A stretch of 38,570 bases of DNA from an uncultured Bacteroidales bacterium (GCA_903822525.1 CAIJPI010000023.1:1-38570); one strand, 5' to 3'; positions 15,847 through 24,361 are shown, numbered from the stretch's first letter. The notes: a model not told the origin generated them from the letters alone. A program made the numbers and translations.

Positions 15847-18840
15847 TTAATCTGTATTATAAACTGGTTTACGCAATATTTGTTGCCCCGAATTCAGATT
15901 ATTATTGAGAGCATGGTAAATTGTTTCCTGTATCCGGGTACGAATTCCTGATTGCACCAGTTTATTGGGCTCAGCATCCGGATTTACACGATTTGAGAGG
16001 AATACAATTAACAGATCGTTATCCGGATCAGCCCAAATGTATGTACCTGTAAAACCTGTATGCCCGAAACTGTTTGCTGATGCTTCCTCGCAGGCTGGTC
16101 CGGCTTCAGAAGGGATAAGCTGTGGCTTATCGAATCCCAATCCGCGACGGTTTCCTTTAAACTGCCGTTTGGCAAATAAAGCAACCGTTTCAGGTTTCAG
16201 GTACTGTTGTCTTCCATAAGTGCCCTCCTGAATCAACATTTGCATCAGTACTGCCATATCATTGGATGTACCGAATAAGCCTGCATGGCCTGCAATACCG
16301 CCCATCAGAGCCGAAGCCTGATCGTGAACATCTCCTTGTATAAGCTGATGCCTGAATAAAGTATCATTCTCGGTAGGCATGATACGGCTTAAAGGAAATT
16401 TGTTACGTGGATTAAAAGTCAGCGTGTGCAGGCCCAGCGGCTTATAGTACTGTTCATCCACATACTGAGCAAGACTTTTACCTGTGAGCTGCTCAACAAA
16501 CTGCTGCATCAGTATAAAACCCAGATCGCTGTATTTGTATTCTTTTTTATCCGACAAGGGAGAACGTATAATCGAATCGAGGATCACCTGCCGGTATTCT
16601 TTTCGCAGGTACATGCCTTCAGCAACCCTGTATGGATAAAATTCCGAGAAGGCGGTATCATACAAGGTACTGTCAGGAAATCCACCAGTTAGGGTTTTCT
16701 GATAAAAGGGAATCCAGGCCACAAGACCTGCCTGGTGGGTCATAACCTCACGTATGGTGATCTTCTTTTTATTGCTGTTTTCGAGGTATCTTAACGTTTT
16801 CGAAAGTGGCTCATCAAGATTTACCATGCCCTGGTCGTACAATTTCATAACAGCCAGGGTGGTAGCTGCTGCTTTTGTTACACTCGCAAGGTCGTACAGG
16901 TCATCCTCTTTAACCGGTTGGGCATGCAAATAATCACTATACCCAAAAGCCTTCCGGTAAATGACATTCCCGTTTTTTGCTACCAAAACCTGGCATCCGG
17001 GATATGCTTTCGCATCAAGACCTGATTTTACAATGGAATCAATTGTTGCCAGGTCGCTATCGTGAAGTCCCAACTCCTCATAAGGATCGTAGCGTAACCG
17101 TCCGGAGGTTTTTGTGACAAGGCCTGCATGAACCGGAAAATCCGCATTTACTCCAACCGGCAACAATCCACCGGCAGGTGTAGCCCCAAAAAGCATCTGA
17201 ACAACTGCATCATAGGCATCAGCATTGTCCTGGTATGCGACCACCAGCGCCCTGGCTTTATTAACATTCCTGAAAAGGTTAACACTATACGGAAGAGTAA
17301 ACAAATTCAGTATACAGGGTTTCAGAAAAAGCAGGGAGTCAACGAGGCTGACAGTGGCTTCCGAAATTCCAAAGTTACGTGCCGGTGCAGGTATGGTATT
17401 ATTAATCCCGATAATCACCAGATTATATACTGCGAGGTCTTTCAATGTTTTTTCGATAGCTTTTTTATCCGCATTGCGTGGCAGAGTATAATGATCGGCA
17501 CTGGCGTAATCATCAATCCGATGCTGAAATTTTCGGATATTTTCGTATCCGATCATTAAAGTCGCCAATTTCAACGTATCGGAATTATATACCGGAAGTA
17601 TATTATTTTCATTTTTAAGCAAAGTAACCGCATCCCTGTATAATTCAAGATTCAGATGCTCGGCATACGGTGTATGAAGATCGTTAAATAAACCAGCAAT
17701 TTCAACTGGCTTAAATATATTCAGACCGGCTTTGTATTTATAAGCCAGGATACGTTTGCAGTGCACTTCCAATTCCTCGGCCGAATACATTCCGCTATCG
17801 ATAGCCTGTTGTACAGCAGCAACTGTTTTTTCAACAGAAACGGAAAGCAGAAGCACATCATTACCTGCTTTCAAAGCTCTAAGTTCAAGCAAACCAGGGG
17901 CATCGTATCCCGAAACTCCTTTCATATCGAGCGCATCCGAGAAAACCAATCCATTAAATTTTAATTTCTTACGCAGCAATGAATCAATTACCAAAGGTGA
18001 GAGGCTCGAAGGCAGGCCTCGGGTAGTATCCAGTGCCGGGATATTAAGGTGAGCTACCATCATACCATCTACTCCTTCATGTATAAGTGCCTTGAAAGGG
18101 TAAAGATCGAGCGTATCGATAGTTGCAGCCGAATGGCCAATAAATGGAAGTGAATGATGCGAATCGGTATCGGTATCACCGTGACCGGGGAAATGTTTGG
18201 CAACTGTTAGTATCCCTCCCTGTTGGAGCGCTTTCGAGTAAAGTATAGCTTTGCGCGCAACATCCTCTTTATGTTCGCCGAATGAGCGTATATTAATAAC
18301 CGGGTTTGCAGCATTGCTATTGATATCTGCAACAGGCGAAAAACTTATACTAACACCCATCCTGCGCAACTGTGCTGCAATGGCGAGCCCATATTCAGTA
18401 ATAAGCTTTTCGTTTTTCATGGCTCCAAGTGTCATCTGCCGGGCAAATGATATGGAACTGTCGAGTCTCATTCCAAGCCCCCACTCAGCATCCATCGATA
18501 TAAAGAGGGGTGTTGCTGCTAACTGCTGATAATAATTGGTTAGTATGGCCTGCCTGACGGGGCCTCCTTTAAAAAAACACAACCCACCAATGTTATATTT
18601 TTTTATCAGCCCGGCAAGCTGCTGTATCTCAGATGAATCTATTTCGGAATTGGCTCTTAAAACAAACAACTGGCCGATCCGCTGTTCAGGAGTAAGTGCA
18701 TTATACACTGAATCGACCCACTGCTGTTGGACAGGGTTCGATGTATTTACATTCTGTGCATGAGCCGGAAATACGATGAAGAGCCCTACAAATAAAGCCA
18801 AAATTTTCAGCCTGTATTTCAATATTTTTAAAAAAATCAT
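15847..18840 (-). CDS. Fused GH3 (NagZ-like) and serine beta-lactamase-like hydrolase, 997 aa
   Basis: This exported protein joins two enzymes. After a signal peptide (about 1-28) comes a GH3 module (about 38-375). It carries the NagZ-type KHFPGHGDTDTDSHHSLP motif (215-232), with the His/Asp acid-base pair, and a nucleophile segment VFSDALDM (Asp302). A GH3 C-terminal-like domain follows (about 395-570). The C-terminal part (about 595-975) is a beta-lactamase/PBP-like serine hydrolase with SVTK (653-656, nucleophile Ser653), YSD (770-772) and HTG (927-929). NagZ enzymes release N-acetylglucosamine from peptidoglycan fragments; class C-like hydrolases act on peptides, amides or esters. A periplasmic enzyme acting on both the sugar and the stem-peptide side of muropeptides is plausible, but activity and substrate are inference. 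It is not necessarily a resistance enzyme. Confidence 0.92.
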   Translation of the reverse strand: MIFLKILKYRLKILALFVGLFIVFPAHAQNVNTSNPVQQQWVDSVYNALTPEQRIGQLFVLRANSEIDSSEIQQLAGLIKKYNIGGLCFFKGGPVRQAILTNYYQQLAATPLFISMDAEWGLGMRLDSSISFARQMTLGAMKNEKLITEYGLAIAAQLRRMGVSISFSPVADINSNAANPVINIRSFGEHKEDVARKAILYSKALQQGGILTVAKHFPGHGDTDTDSHHSLPFIGHSAATIDTLDLYPFKALIHEGVDGMMVAHLNIPALDTTRGLPSSLSPLVIDSLLRKKLKFNGLVFSDALDMKGVSGYDAPGLLELRALKAGNDVLLLSVSVEKTVAAVQQAIDSGMYSAEELEVHCKRILAYKYKAGLNIFKPVEIAGLFNDLHTPYAEHLNLELYRDAVTLLKNENNILPVYNSDTLKLATLMIGYENIRKFQHRIDDYASADHYTLPRNADKKAIEKTLKDLAVYNLVIIGINNTIPAPARNFGISEATVSLVDSLLFLKPCILNLFTLPYSVNLFRNVNKARALVVAYQDNADAYDAVVQMLFGATPAGGLLPVGVNADFPVHAGLVTKTSGRLRYDPYEELGLHDSDLATIDSIVKSGLDAKAYPGCQVLVAKNGNVIYRKAFGYSDYLHAQPVKEDDLYDLASVTKAAATTLAVMKLYDQGMVNLDEPLSKTLRYLENSNKKKITIREVMTHQAGLVAWIPFYQKTLTGGFPDSTLYDTAFSEFYPYRVAEGMYLRKEYRQVILDSIIRSPLSDKKEYKYSDLGFILMQQFVEQLTGKSLAQYVDEQYYKPLGLHTLTFNPRNKFPLSRIMPTENDTLFRHQLIQGDVHDQASALMGGIAGHAGLFGTSNDMAVLMQMLIQEGTYGRQQYLKPETVALFAKRQFKGNRRGLGFDKPQLIPSEAGPACEEASANSFGHTGFTGTYIWADPDNDLLIVFLSNRVNPDAEPNKLVQSGIRTRIQETIYHALNNNLNSGQQILRKPVYNTD

Positions 18841-18996
18841 TTATTGTTGTTAGTCTTCTTTTAATGAATATCCGATTATCTACAAGGACATGACCTACTA
18901 AGCAAAAGCCAGAAAGAAATGTTTTCCAAAATTATTAACATTCGAAGCAAATAATACGGTTATACCATAATTTAGCCATTTATTTATAAACAATAA

Positions 18997-19842
18997 ATGA
19001 CAACTACTACTCAAATGCAGGCTTTGGCCACCCAGGTACGCAGGGATATAGTACGAATGGTACATGCTGTTCAGTCGGGTCACCCTGGAGGTTCGCTTGG
19101 ATGTGCTGAATTTTTTACCGCTTTGTATACTTCGGTGCTGAAACACGACCCTGAAACCTTCACAATGGAGGGCCACGGACAAGATATGTTTTTCCTGTCG
19201 AACGGTCACCTTTCTGCTGTCTGGTATAGTTTGCTTGCACGCACAGGATATTTCCCTGTGAGTGAACTTGCAACTTTCAGAAGGCTGAATACAAGGTTGC
19301 AGGGACATCCAACACCCGCCGAACATTTACCCGGAGTCAGAGTAGCTTCAGGATCACTCGGGCAGGGACTTTCAGTAGCACTGGGCGCTGCCCTTGCAAA
19401 ACGACTTAATAATGACCCTAACTTAGTTTATACATTGCATGGCGATGGCGAACTGCAGGAAGGGCAGATCTGGGAAGCAGCGATGTTTGCCACCGGACGA
19501 AGGGTTGACAATATCATAGCGACTATTGATTATAATGGAAAACAGATTGATGGTCCGGTTGAGGTTGTTATGCCTTTAGGAGATCTGAGAGCAAAATGGG
19601 AAGCATTCGGCTGGATAGTATTGGAAATGGATGGCCATAATCTTGTTGAAATCCTTACCGTGCTGGCAGAAGCCAAAAAACTCACAGGTCATGGCAGACC
19701 AATTGTTATTCTGATGCACACCCACATGGGCCAGGGTGTTGATTTTATGGTCGACAAACATCAATGGCATGGCTCCCCTCCCAGCGATAAAGACCTGGAA
19801 TCAGCACTATCGCAACTGGAAGAAACTTTAGGCGACTACTAA
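18997..19842 (+). CDS. Transketolase, N-terminal (thiamine diphosphate-binding) subunit
   Basis: The 281-aa product corresponds to the N-terminal half of transketolase, which moves two-carbon units between sugar phosphates in the pentose phosphate pathway. It contains SGHPGGSLGCAEFF (27-40), FLSNGHLSAVWY and SLGQGLSVALGAALAK. The ThDP/metal motif GDGELQEGQIWEAAMFA spans 149-165, completed by Asn180 in IDYNGKQIDG. The C-terminal half is a separate gene at 21577-22530. In this window a VWA-domain gene lies between the two halves, which is unusual. Split transketolases are known in Bacteria and Archaea and work as heteromers. G-rich 14-bp repeats lie 18 bases after the stop codon. Confidence 0.95.
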   Translation: MTTTTQMQALATQVRRDIVRMVHAVQSGHPGGSLGCAEFFTALYTSVLKHDPETFTMEGHGQDMFFLSNGHLSAVWYSLLARTGYFPVSELATFRRLNTRLQGHPTPAEHLPGVRVASGSLGQGLSVALGAALAKRLNNDPNLVYTLHGDGELQEGQIWEAAMFATGRRVDNIIATIDYNGKQIDGPVEVVMPLGDLRAKWEAFGWIVLEMDGHNLVEILTVLAEAKKLTGHGRPIVILMHTHMGQGVDFMVDKHQWHGSPPSDKDLESALSQLEETLGDY

Positions 19843-20148
19843 GGCCCGTTACTGTTATTTAGGGGTTAGGATTTAGGGGAATGGATTTAGGGGAATGGGA
19901 GGATGCTTGTTGTGAAATATCCTGTTGAAAATCGAACCCGACCTGAAAGTTTCTAAAGAATCATAGAATCAAATCAATAAATTTAAAACAGTGAGCTTTT
20001 TAGAAATATTTTGATCAAATAATAATTTATAAAAAGATGAGATCTACATAATCACAGCCTCATCAACAACTTCTCAGTTTTGCCGTTCTGTCCCTTCCGA
20101 TCCTTTAAACCCAAAAAGACTAATACATTGAAAACAGCAGGAAGCAAC
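19843..20148. other. Intergenic stretch between transketolase N-half and VWA gene
   Basis: These 306 bases begin with the G-rich repeats at 19861-19902. The rest is A/T-rich and carries no gene I can support. CAGTTTTG at 20075-20082 is a one-mismatch -7 box that could drive the VWA gene. No terminator hairpin was seen after the first transketolase gene. Confidence 0.45.
19861..19902 (+). repeat. G-rich tandem 14-bp repeat, potential G-quadruplex
   Basis: GGATTTAGGGGAAT occurs twice in a row (19869-19882 and 19883-19896), preceded by AGGGGTTA and followed by GGGAGG. Four runs of three or more G lie within about 40 bases on the plus strand, with loops of 10, 10 and 3 bases, so a G-quadruplex is conceivable. 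The decamer GGATTTAGGG recurs at 9444-9453, also just 3' of a plus-strand gene. Confidence 0.6.
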
Positions 20149-21531
20149 ATGATCAAAATCGTTTTTCTGACTTTAATGCTGCTGATTTCATCGCGCATTA
20201 CGGCTCAAAATCAGCCCCCGGCTGTTCATAAAACTATACCGACAACACGAATCCTGTTTATTTTCGATGCATCACAAAGCATGCTTGGACGCTGGCAGAG
20301 CGACACAAAATTCAATATAGCCAAGCGAATCATCTCCGAAATGCTGGATAGCATTGCCAACCTGAAATATACTGAATTTGCCCTGAGGGTTTACGGGCAC
20401 CAGTTTCAATATCCTCCTCAGGTATGCAACGACACCAAATTAGAAGTACCCTTTGCTCCCGGTAACGCAGGAAAGATAAAGAGCCGGCTGAGGACTATTA
20501 ATGCAAAAGGAACAACACCCTTAGCCTTTTCGCTCGAACAATCAGCTAAAGATTTTCCGCCCTGCGCCAATTGCAGGAACATTGTTGTGCTGATCACCGA
20601 CGGAATGGAAGAATGCAGTGGTGATCCCTGCGCTGTATCGAGAATGCTTCAGAAAAACGGGATCATCCTTAAACCATTTATCATTGGGATAGGACAAGAT
20701 TTCAACCTGGCTTTCAATTGTGTAGGAACCTATTTTGATGCCACCAATGAAAAAGATTTTCGGAAAGCCTTGAATATTGTTATCTCTCAGGCACTGAATT
20801 CCACCACAATGCAAGTGAACCTGCTGGATGAATCAGGAAGGCCAACCGAAACAGATGCAGGCATGACTTTCACTGATATTTTTTCAGGAAAAGTAATGTA
20901 CAATTATATACATACTATGAATAACAGGGGTTTACCCGACACCCTGGTTGTTGACCCGCTGATAACATACCGTGTTGACATTCACACCATGCCCCCGGTA
21001 AAAATTGATACACTTCGCATTACTCCGGGCAAACACACCGTTGTTGCCACCGACGCACCACAGGGATACCTGCAGTTAAAAATGGCAGGCAGCAGCAACG
21101 CAGCAAAAGGACTTCAATGCATTGTGCGCAAGAGTGGTGCAACTCAAACCCTGAATGTTCAGAACTTTGGTGATACCGAAAAATACATTACCGGAAACTA
21201 CGACCTGGAGGTGCTTTCATTACCACGCATCAGCCTGAAAGATATAGATATCAGTCAGAGTCATACAACCACTATTGAAATTCCGGAACCGGGAATAGCT
21301 GTGTTCCGAAAGACCTTCAACGGGTATGGCACTTTATTATTGAACGATAAAAATAACCTTACGCGCATTTACGAGTTGAATGAAACACTTACACTCGAAA
21401 CACTTTACCTACAGCCCGGAAGCTACCGTATTATCTTCCGACCAAAAAACTCCCGCTCATGTTTATATACTGTCGAACAGAGTTTTATTATTGAATCAGG
21501 TAAAACTACTGATATTCAACTGTATAAATAG
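20149..21531 (+). CDS. Exported von Willebrand factor A domain protein, 460 aa
   Basis: The ATG at 20149 opens with a signal peptide (MIKIVFLTLMLLISSRITAQ); the in-frame start at 20080 would bury it behind 23 residues. Residues about 34-215 form a VWA domain with an intact MIDAS: DASQS at 40-44, Thr in the GTTPLAF segment and Asp in VVLITDGMEE. The domain contains several Cys (PPCANC, ECSGDPCAV, FNCVG) that may form disulfides. The remaining roughly 240 residues look like beta-sandwich repeats (YRVDIHTMPPVKIDTL, GYLQLKMAG, GSYRIIFRPK). VWA proteins bind protein ligands or metal-dependent partners; the role here is unknown. It separates the two transketolase genes on the same strand and ends 45 bases before the second one. 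Confidence 0.9.
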   Translation: MIKIVFLTLMLLISSRITAQNQPPAVHKTIPTTRILFIFDASQSMLGRWQSDTKFNIAKRIISEMLDSIANLKYTEFALRVYGHQFQYPPQVCNDTKLEVPFAPGNAGKIKSRLRTINAKGTTPLAFSLEQSAKDFPPCANCRNIVVLITDGMEECSGDPCAVSRMLQKNGIILKPFIIGIGQDFNLAFNCVGTYFDATNEKDFRKALNIVISQALNSTTMQVNLLDESGRPTETDAGMTFTDIFSGKVMYNYIHTMNNRGLPDTLVVDPLITYRVDIHTMPPVKIDTLRITPGKHTVVATDAPQGYLQLKMAGSSNAAKGLQCIVRKSGATQTLNVQNFGDTEKYITGNYDLEVLSLPRISLKDIDISQSHTTTIEIPEPGIAVFRKTFNGYGTLLLNDKNNLTRIYELNETLTLETLYLQPGSYRIIFRPKNSRSCLYTVEQSFIIESGKTTDIQLYK

Positions 21532-21576
21532 CAAAATTAAACATACCCAAATCAAACCCAAGGAAAACCAAAAATT

Positions 21577-22530
21577 ATGACTCACTATACCTCCACCGAA
21601 CAAAAAGATACCCGCTCGGGTTTTGGAGCGGCTTTATTACAACTTGGGCGCAGTAATCCGGATGTAGTAGCACTTTGTGCTGACCTTACCGGTTCATTAA
21701 AAATGGATGCTTTTGCAAAAGAATTCCCGGAGAGATTTTACCAGGCTGGTATTGCCGAAGCCAATATGATAGGTGTTGCTGCCGGACTTGCCATAGGAGG
21801 GAAAATACCTTTTACCGGAACGTTTGCCAATTTCAGTACAGCCCGGGTTTATGATCAGATTCGCCAATCTATAGCATATTCGAATACAAATGTTAAGATT
21901 TGTGCTTCCCATGCAGGGATAACTCTGGGTGAAGACGGTGCTACACATCAGACCATGGAAGATCTTGGCCTTATGAAAATGCTTCCTAATCTCACCGTTA
22001 TAAATCCTTGCGATTATAATCAAACCTTTGCAGCAACACTAGCTATTGCTGAATATAAGGGCCCGGTTTATCTTCGATTTGGAAGGCCTAAAGTTCCAAA
22101 TTTTATGCCTGCTGACCAGGTTTTTGAAATTGGCAAGGCAATAATGCTCAGCCCCGGGAGCGATGTAACCATTATAGCCACAGGTCATATGGTTTGGATG
22201 GCCATTCAGGCAGGTATTATACTTCAGGAAAAGGGTATCAGTGCCGAAATCATTAATATCCATACAATTAAACCGCTGGATACACAGGCGGTATTGACCT
22301 CGGTTAAAAAAACCGGTTGCGTGGTAACTGCAGAGGAACATCTGATGAACGGAGGACTAGGTGACAGCATTGCCCAGTTACTCGCACTTCAATTGCCTGC
22401 ACCTATGGAGATGGTAGCCGTGGATGATAAATTCGGCGAAAGCGCAACACCTGAAGAACTGATGGTAAAATACGGTCTCGACATTCCTCATATAGTCGAA
22501 GCTGCCCTGAAGGCAATTAGCCGAAAATGA
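21577..22530 (+). CDS. Transketolase, C-terminal subunit
   Basis: The 317-aa product carries the pyrimidine-binding and C-terminal domains of transketolase and should pair with the subunit encoded at 18997-19842. The catalytic Glu61 sits in YQAGIAEANMIGVAAGLA. ADLTGSLKMDAF, FANFSTARVYDQIRQ, ASHAGITLGEDGATHQ and YLRFGRPKVP follow the family pattern, and the C-terminal domain shows VTAEEHLMNGGLGDSIAQ. It could in principle also be read as a 1-deoxyxylulose-5-phosphate-synthase-like C-terminus, but the adjoining N-half is clearly transketolase. It starts 45 bases after the VWA gene, and read-through from that gene is likely because no terminator lies between them. Confidence 0.93.
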   Translation: MTHYTSTEQKDTRSGFGAALLQLGRSNPDVVALCADLTGSLKMDAFAKEFPERFYQAGIAEANMIGVAAGLAIGGKIPFTGTFANFSTARVYDQIRQSIAYSNTNVKICASHAGITLGEDGATHQTMEDLGLMKMLPNLTVINPCDYNQTFAATLAIAEYKGPVYLRFGRPKVPNFMPADQVFEIGKAIMLSPGSDVTIIATGHMVWMAIQAGIILQEKGISAEIINIHTIKPLDTQAVLTSVKKTGCVVTAEEHLMNGGLGDSIAQLLALQLPAPMEMVAVDDKFGESATPEELMVKYGLDIPHIVEAALKAISRK

Positions 22531-22651
22531 TATAGTAAGGCTGTATAACACCACTTCAAAGAATGTAAAACCCTGTTGTCTATACATTTTCAATGGCTCA
22601 CAGTAAAGTTGTATCTTGCTGATGATTGGCACCTTTAATCAGATGTAAACT

Positions 22652-22659
22652 TAGCTTTG
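22652..22659 (+). promoter_or_regulatory. Putative -7 box of the sigma-factor operon, TAGCTTTG
   Basis: The octamer matches TAnnTTTG but lies only 8 bases before the ATG at 22668, so transcripts from it would be nearly leaderless. No -33 box at standard spacing was found. The match also makes the upstream in-frame start at 22626 unlikely. Confidence 0.4.
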
Positions 22660-22667
22660 TGCCCAAC

Positions 22668-23216
22668 ATGTCTGAATTTACTGATAATGAATTAATTGAA
22701 CTGTTTCGTAATGCGGATATGAAGCATTATGCCTTTAATTTATTGGTTCGGAAATACCAGGAAAAAATCTATTTCTTCGTTCGTCGCCTCGTAATTGACC
22801 ACGATGATGCTGATGATGTGGTTCAAAACATTTTCATTAAAATATACAAAAATCTCGATAGTTTCAGGGAAGATTCAAAGCTGTTCACATGGCTCTATCG
22901 CATTGCTGTTAATGAATCACTGAGTTTTCTAAAAAACAAACGGATCCATTGTTATCTGTCGCTTGCATCGCCCGAGGCTATGATGATGAAAGCCCTTCAG
23001 GAAGATACTCACTACGACGGAACCGAAATCCAAAAACGCCTTCGAGAGGCAATCGTAAAACTTCCCAAAAAACAGCAACTTGTTTTTAACATGCGTTACT
23101 ACGATGACCTAAGCTATGCAGAAATATCTGATATACTCGGCACTTCGGTCGGGGCACTTAAAGCCTCCTATCACATAGCTGTAAAAAAAATAGAAGCATC
23201 AGTTACTGCAAATTAA
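22668..23216 (+). CDS. RNA polymerase sigma factor, ECF/sigma-70 family
   Basis: The 182-aa product has the two-domain ECF layout. Region 2 (about 20-90) contains LLVRKYQEKIYFFVRRL, DADDVVQNIFIKIYKNLD and TWLYRIAVNESLSFL. Region 4 (about 122-178) contains LPKKQQLVFNMRYYDDLSYAEISDILGTS followed by the recognition helix VGALKASYHIAVKKIE. It would direct RNA polymerase to a stress or envelope regulon. The ATG at 22668 is preferred over the in-frame start at 22626 because residues there are not conserved and a promoter box overlaps. It heads an operon with a single-pass membrane protein (33-base gap) and a Spy-like protein, the common arrangement of a sigma factor with its regulator and target. 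Confidence 0.93.
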   Translation: MSEFTDNELIELFRNADMKHYAFNLLVRKYQEKIYFFVRRLVIDHDDADDVVQNIFIKIYKNLDSFREDSKLFTWLYRIAVNESLSFLKNKRIHCYLSLASPEAMMMKALQEDTHYDGTEIQKRLREAIVKLPKKQQLVFNMRYYDDLSYAEISDILGTSVGALKASYHIAVKKIEASVTAN

Positions 23217-23249
23217 ACTTTAATACGTTGAAGTAGTCTTATTTAAATC

Positions 23250-23762
23250 ATGAAAATAAACCAGAGTATTCAGGAACAAAATCCGGAGAATGAAACCCTC
23301 CCTCCTATTCTCATCGAACTTAGGCCGGGTGCAGATGGGATTAATACTCCTGATGGTTATTTCGATTCATTGGGCTCCAGGATTGTTGATGGAATAGCAA
23401 ACAGGAAGGGCGCATCATTTCTCAGTGTCGCTTTTCCCTCTGTCAGTAAACCTTTACTATGGGTTCCCACGCTGGCCGCTGTGGTTGCTGTTGTTTTATT
23501 GGTTTTTGTACTTCCTGAAAAGAAAGCTGCTGAAATACCTGCTGTTGATGAATGGACTGAGATACGAATGGCCTTTGATGCTTCTTATGCTGAAGAAGTT
23601 TTACTTTCCGAAAGCCATGCTGTGGATAAAGAGATCGAAAACATGGACTTGAGCTACATACAATCAGCAACTTATACTGGAAAAAACGAACCTACTCAGG
23701 ATGAAATCAGCGAATACCTGAAAGACCTGGAAATAGAACCCGACATTTTGAACGAACACTAA
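23250..23762 (+). CDS. Single-pass membrane protein, probable anti-sigma-type regulator
   Basis: The 170-aa product has a cytoplasmic N-terminal part of about 70 residues that includes a TPDGYFDSLGSRIVDGI segment. One transmembrane helix follows (about 73-90, LLWVPTLAAVVAVVLLVFVL), then an acidic outer part. This GYF-containing N-terminus plus one helix recurs in Bacteroidota next to ECF sigma genes. It lacks the zinc-binding HxxxCxxC motif of classical anti-sigma factors, so the anti-sigma role rests on position and topology only. It sits 33 bases after the sigma gene and 11 bases before the Spy-like gene. Confidence 0.75.
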   Translation: MKINQSIQEQNPENETLPPILIELRPGADGINTPDGYFDSLGSRIVDGIANRKGASFLSVAFPSVSKPLLWVPTLAAVVAVVLLVFVLPEKKAAEIPAVDEWTEIRMAFDASYAEEVLLSESHAVDKEIENMDLSYIQSATYTGKNEPTQDEISEYLKDLEIEPDILNEH

Positions 23763-23773
23763 ATAACGGTATT

Positions 23774-24292
23774 ATGAATACTACGTATGTGAAAATTACG
23801 ACCTCTATCTTAGCATTATTGCTGCTAACTCTTATGCAGACAAATTCTGCAAAAGCACAGCAGGAAAAGCACAGTAACAGGCCCCAGAGAATCCAGACTG
23901 ATTCGAAACATAAAAAAATCGAAGCACAGCGAATTGCTTTTATTACCAAAGAACTGGATCTCACACCTGCTGAAGCGAAAATTTTCTGGCCGGTTTACAA
24001 TGAATACAATTCCAAACGCCACGAATTAAGGAATTCATTCCATAATTCGGATGACCTCACTAAAGAGGAAATTGAAAAACTTACCGAAAAAGAAGCATCA
24101 CAAATACTTGAAGCCCAAATTGCAGAAGTGCAGAAATACCTTGATCTCAGAAAAGAATACCATGCTAAATTCAAATCAGTGCTTCCGGCTGTGAAAGTAT
24201 TAAAGTTATATAATGCTGAGCGTGAATTCCAAAAAATGCTTATTGACAAGTTACGGCAGAACAATCAAAAACCTCCTGTTGATAAGAAGTAG
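23774..24292 (+). CDS. Spy/CpxP-like periplasmic protein, 172 aa
   Basis: A signal peptide (MNTTYVKITTSILALLLLTLMQTNSAKAQ) is followed by a highly charged, helical mature part. Its central segment AFITKELDLTPAEAKIFWPVYNEYNSKRHEL resembles the LTxxQ-type helix repeats of Spy and CpxP, which are periplasmic chaperones or stress sensors. The rest is Glu/Lys-rich (EEIEKLTEKEASQILEAQIAEVQKYLDLRKEY), probably a coiled helical hairpin. It is the last gene of the sigma-factor operon and is likely controlled by that sigma factor, or serves as its periplasmic sensor. The operon ends at the strong hairpin terminator shared with rho. Confidence 0.8.
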   Translation: MNTTYVKITTSILALLLLTLMQTNSAKAQQEKHSNRPQRIQTDSKHKKIEAQRIAFITKELDLTPAEAKIFWPVYNEYNSKRHELRNSFHNSDDLTKEEIEKLTEKEASQILEAQIAEVQKYLDLRKEYHAKFKSVLPAVKVLKLYNAEREFQKMLIDKLRQNNQKPPVDKK

Positions 24293-24306
24293 AAAGTAGC
24301 GGACAC

Positions 24307-24342
24307 AAAAAAAGGCTGAATTTTATTTTCAGCCTTTTTTTT
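24307..24342. terminator. Bidirectional intrinsic terminator between the Spy-like gene and rho
   Basis: GGCTGAA (24314-24320) and TTCAGCC (24328-24334) form a perfect 7-bp stem around a 7-base loop, extended by an A-run (24307-24313) on one side and a T-run (24335-24342) on the other. Both flanks supply a U-tract in the respective transcript, so it can stop both the sigma operon (+) and rho (-). Confidence 0.88.
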
Positions 24343-24361
24343 GTACTTATTACTGGTATGA

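Noticed and set aside
17128-17559. 143-codon plus-strand frame inside the GH3/beta-lactamase gene
   Set aside because: Antisense shadow of a gene with intact catalytic motifs; composition follows the opposite strand.
15847-18840. Beta-lactamase resistance gene
   Set aside because: The C-terminal module has SxxK, YSD and HTG, but the fusion to a GH3 module and the family context point to peptidoglycan or ester hydrolysis; resistance cannot be inferred.
18898-19326. 142-codon minus-strand frame over the transketolase N-half start
   Set aside because: Antisense to the thiamine-diphosphate domain and without any family features.
21577-22530. 1-deoxyxylulose-5-phosphate synthase
   Set aside because: The C-half alone is similar, but the matching N-half at 18997-19842 is clearly transketolase and the lengths fit a split transketolase.
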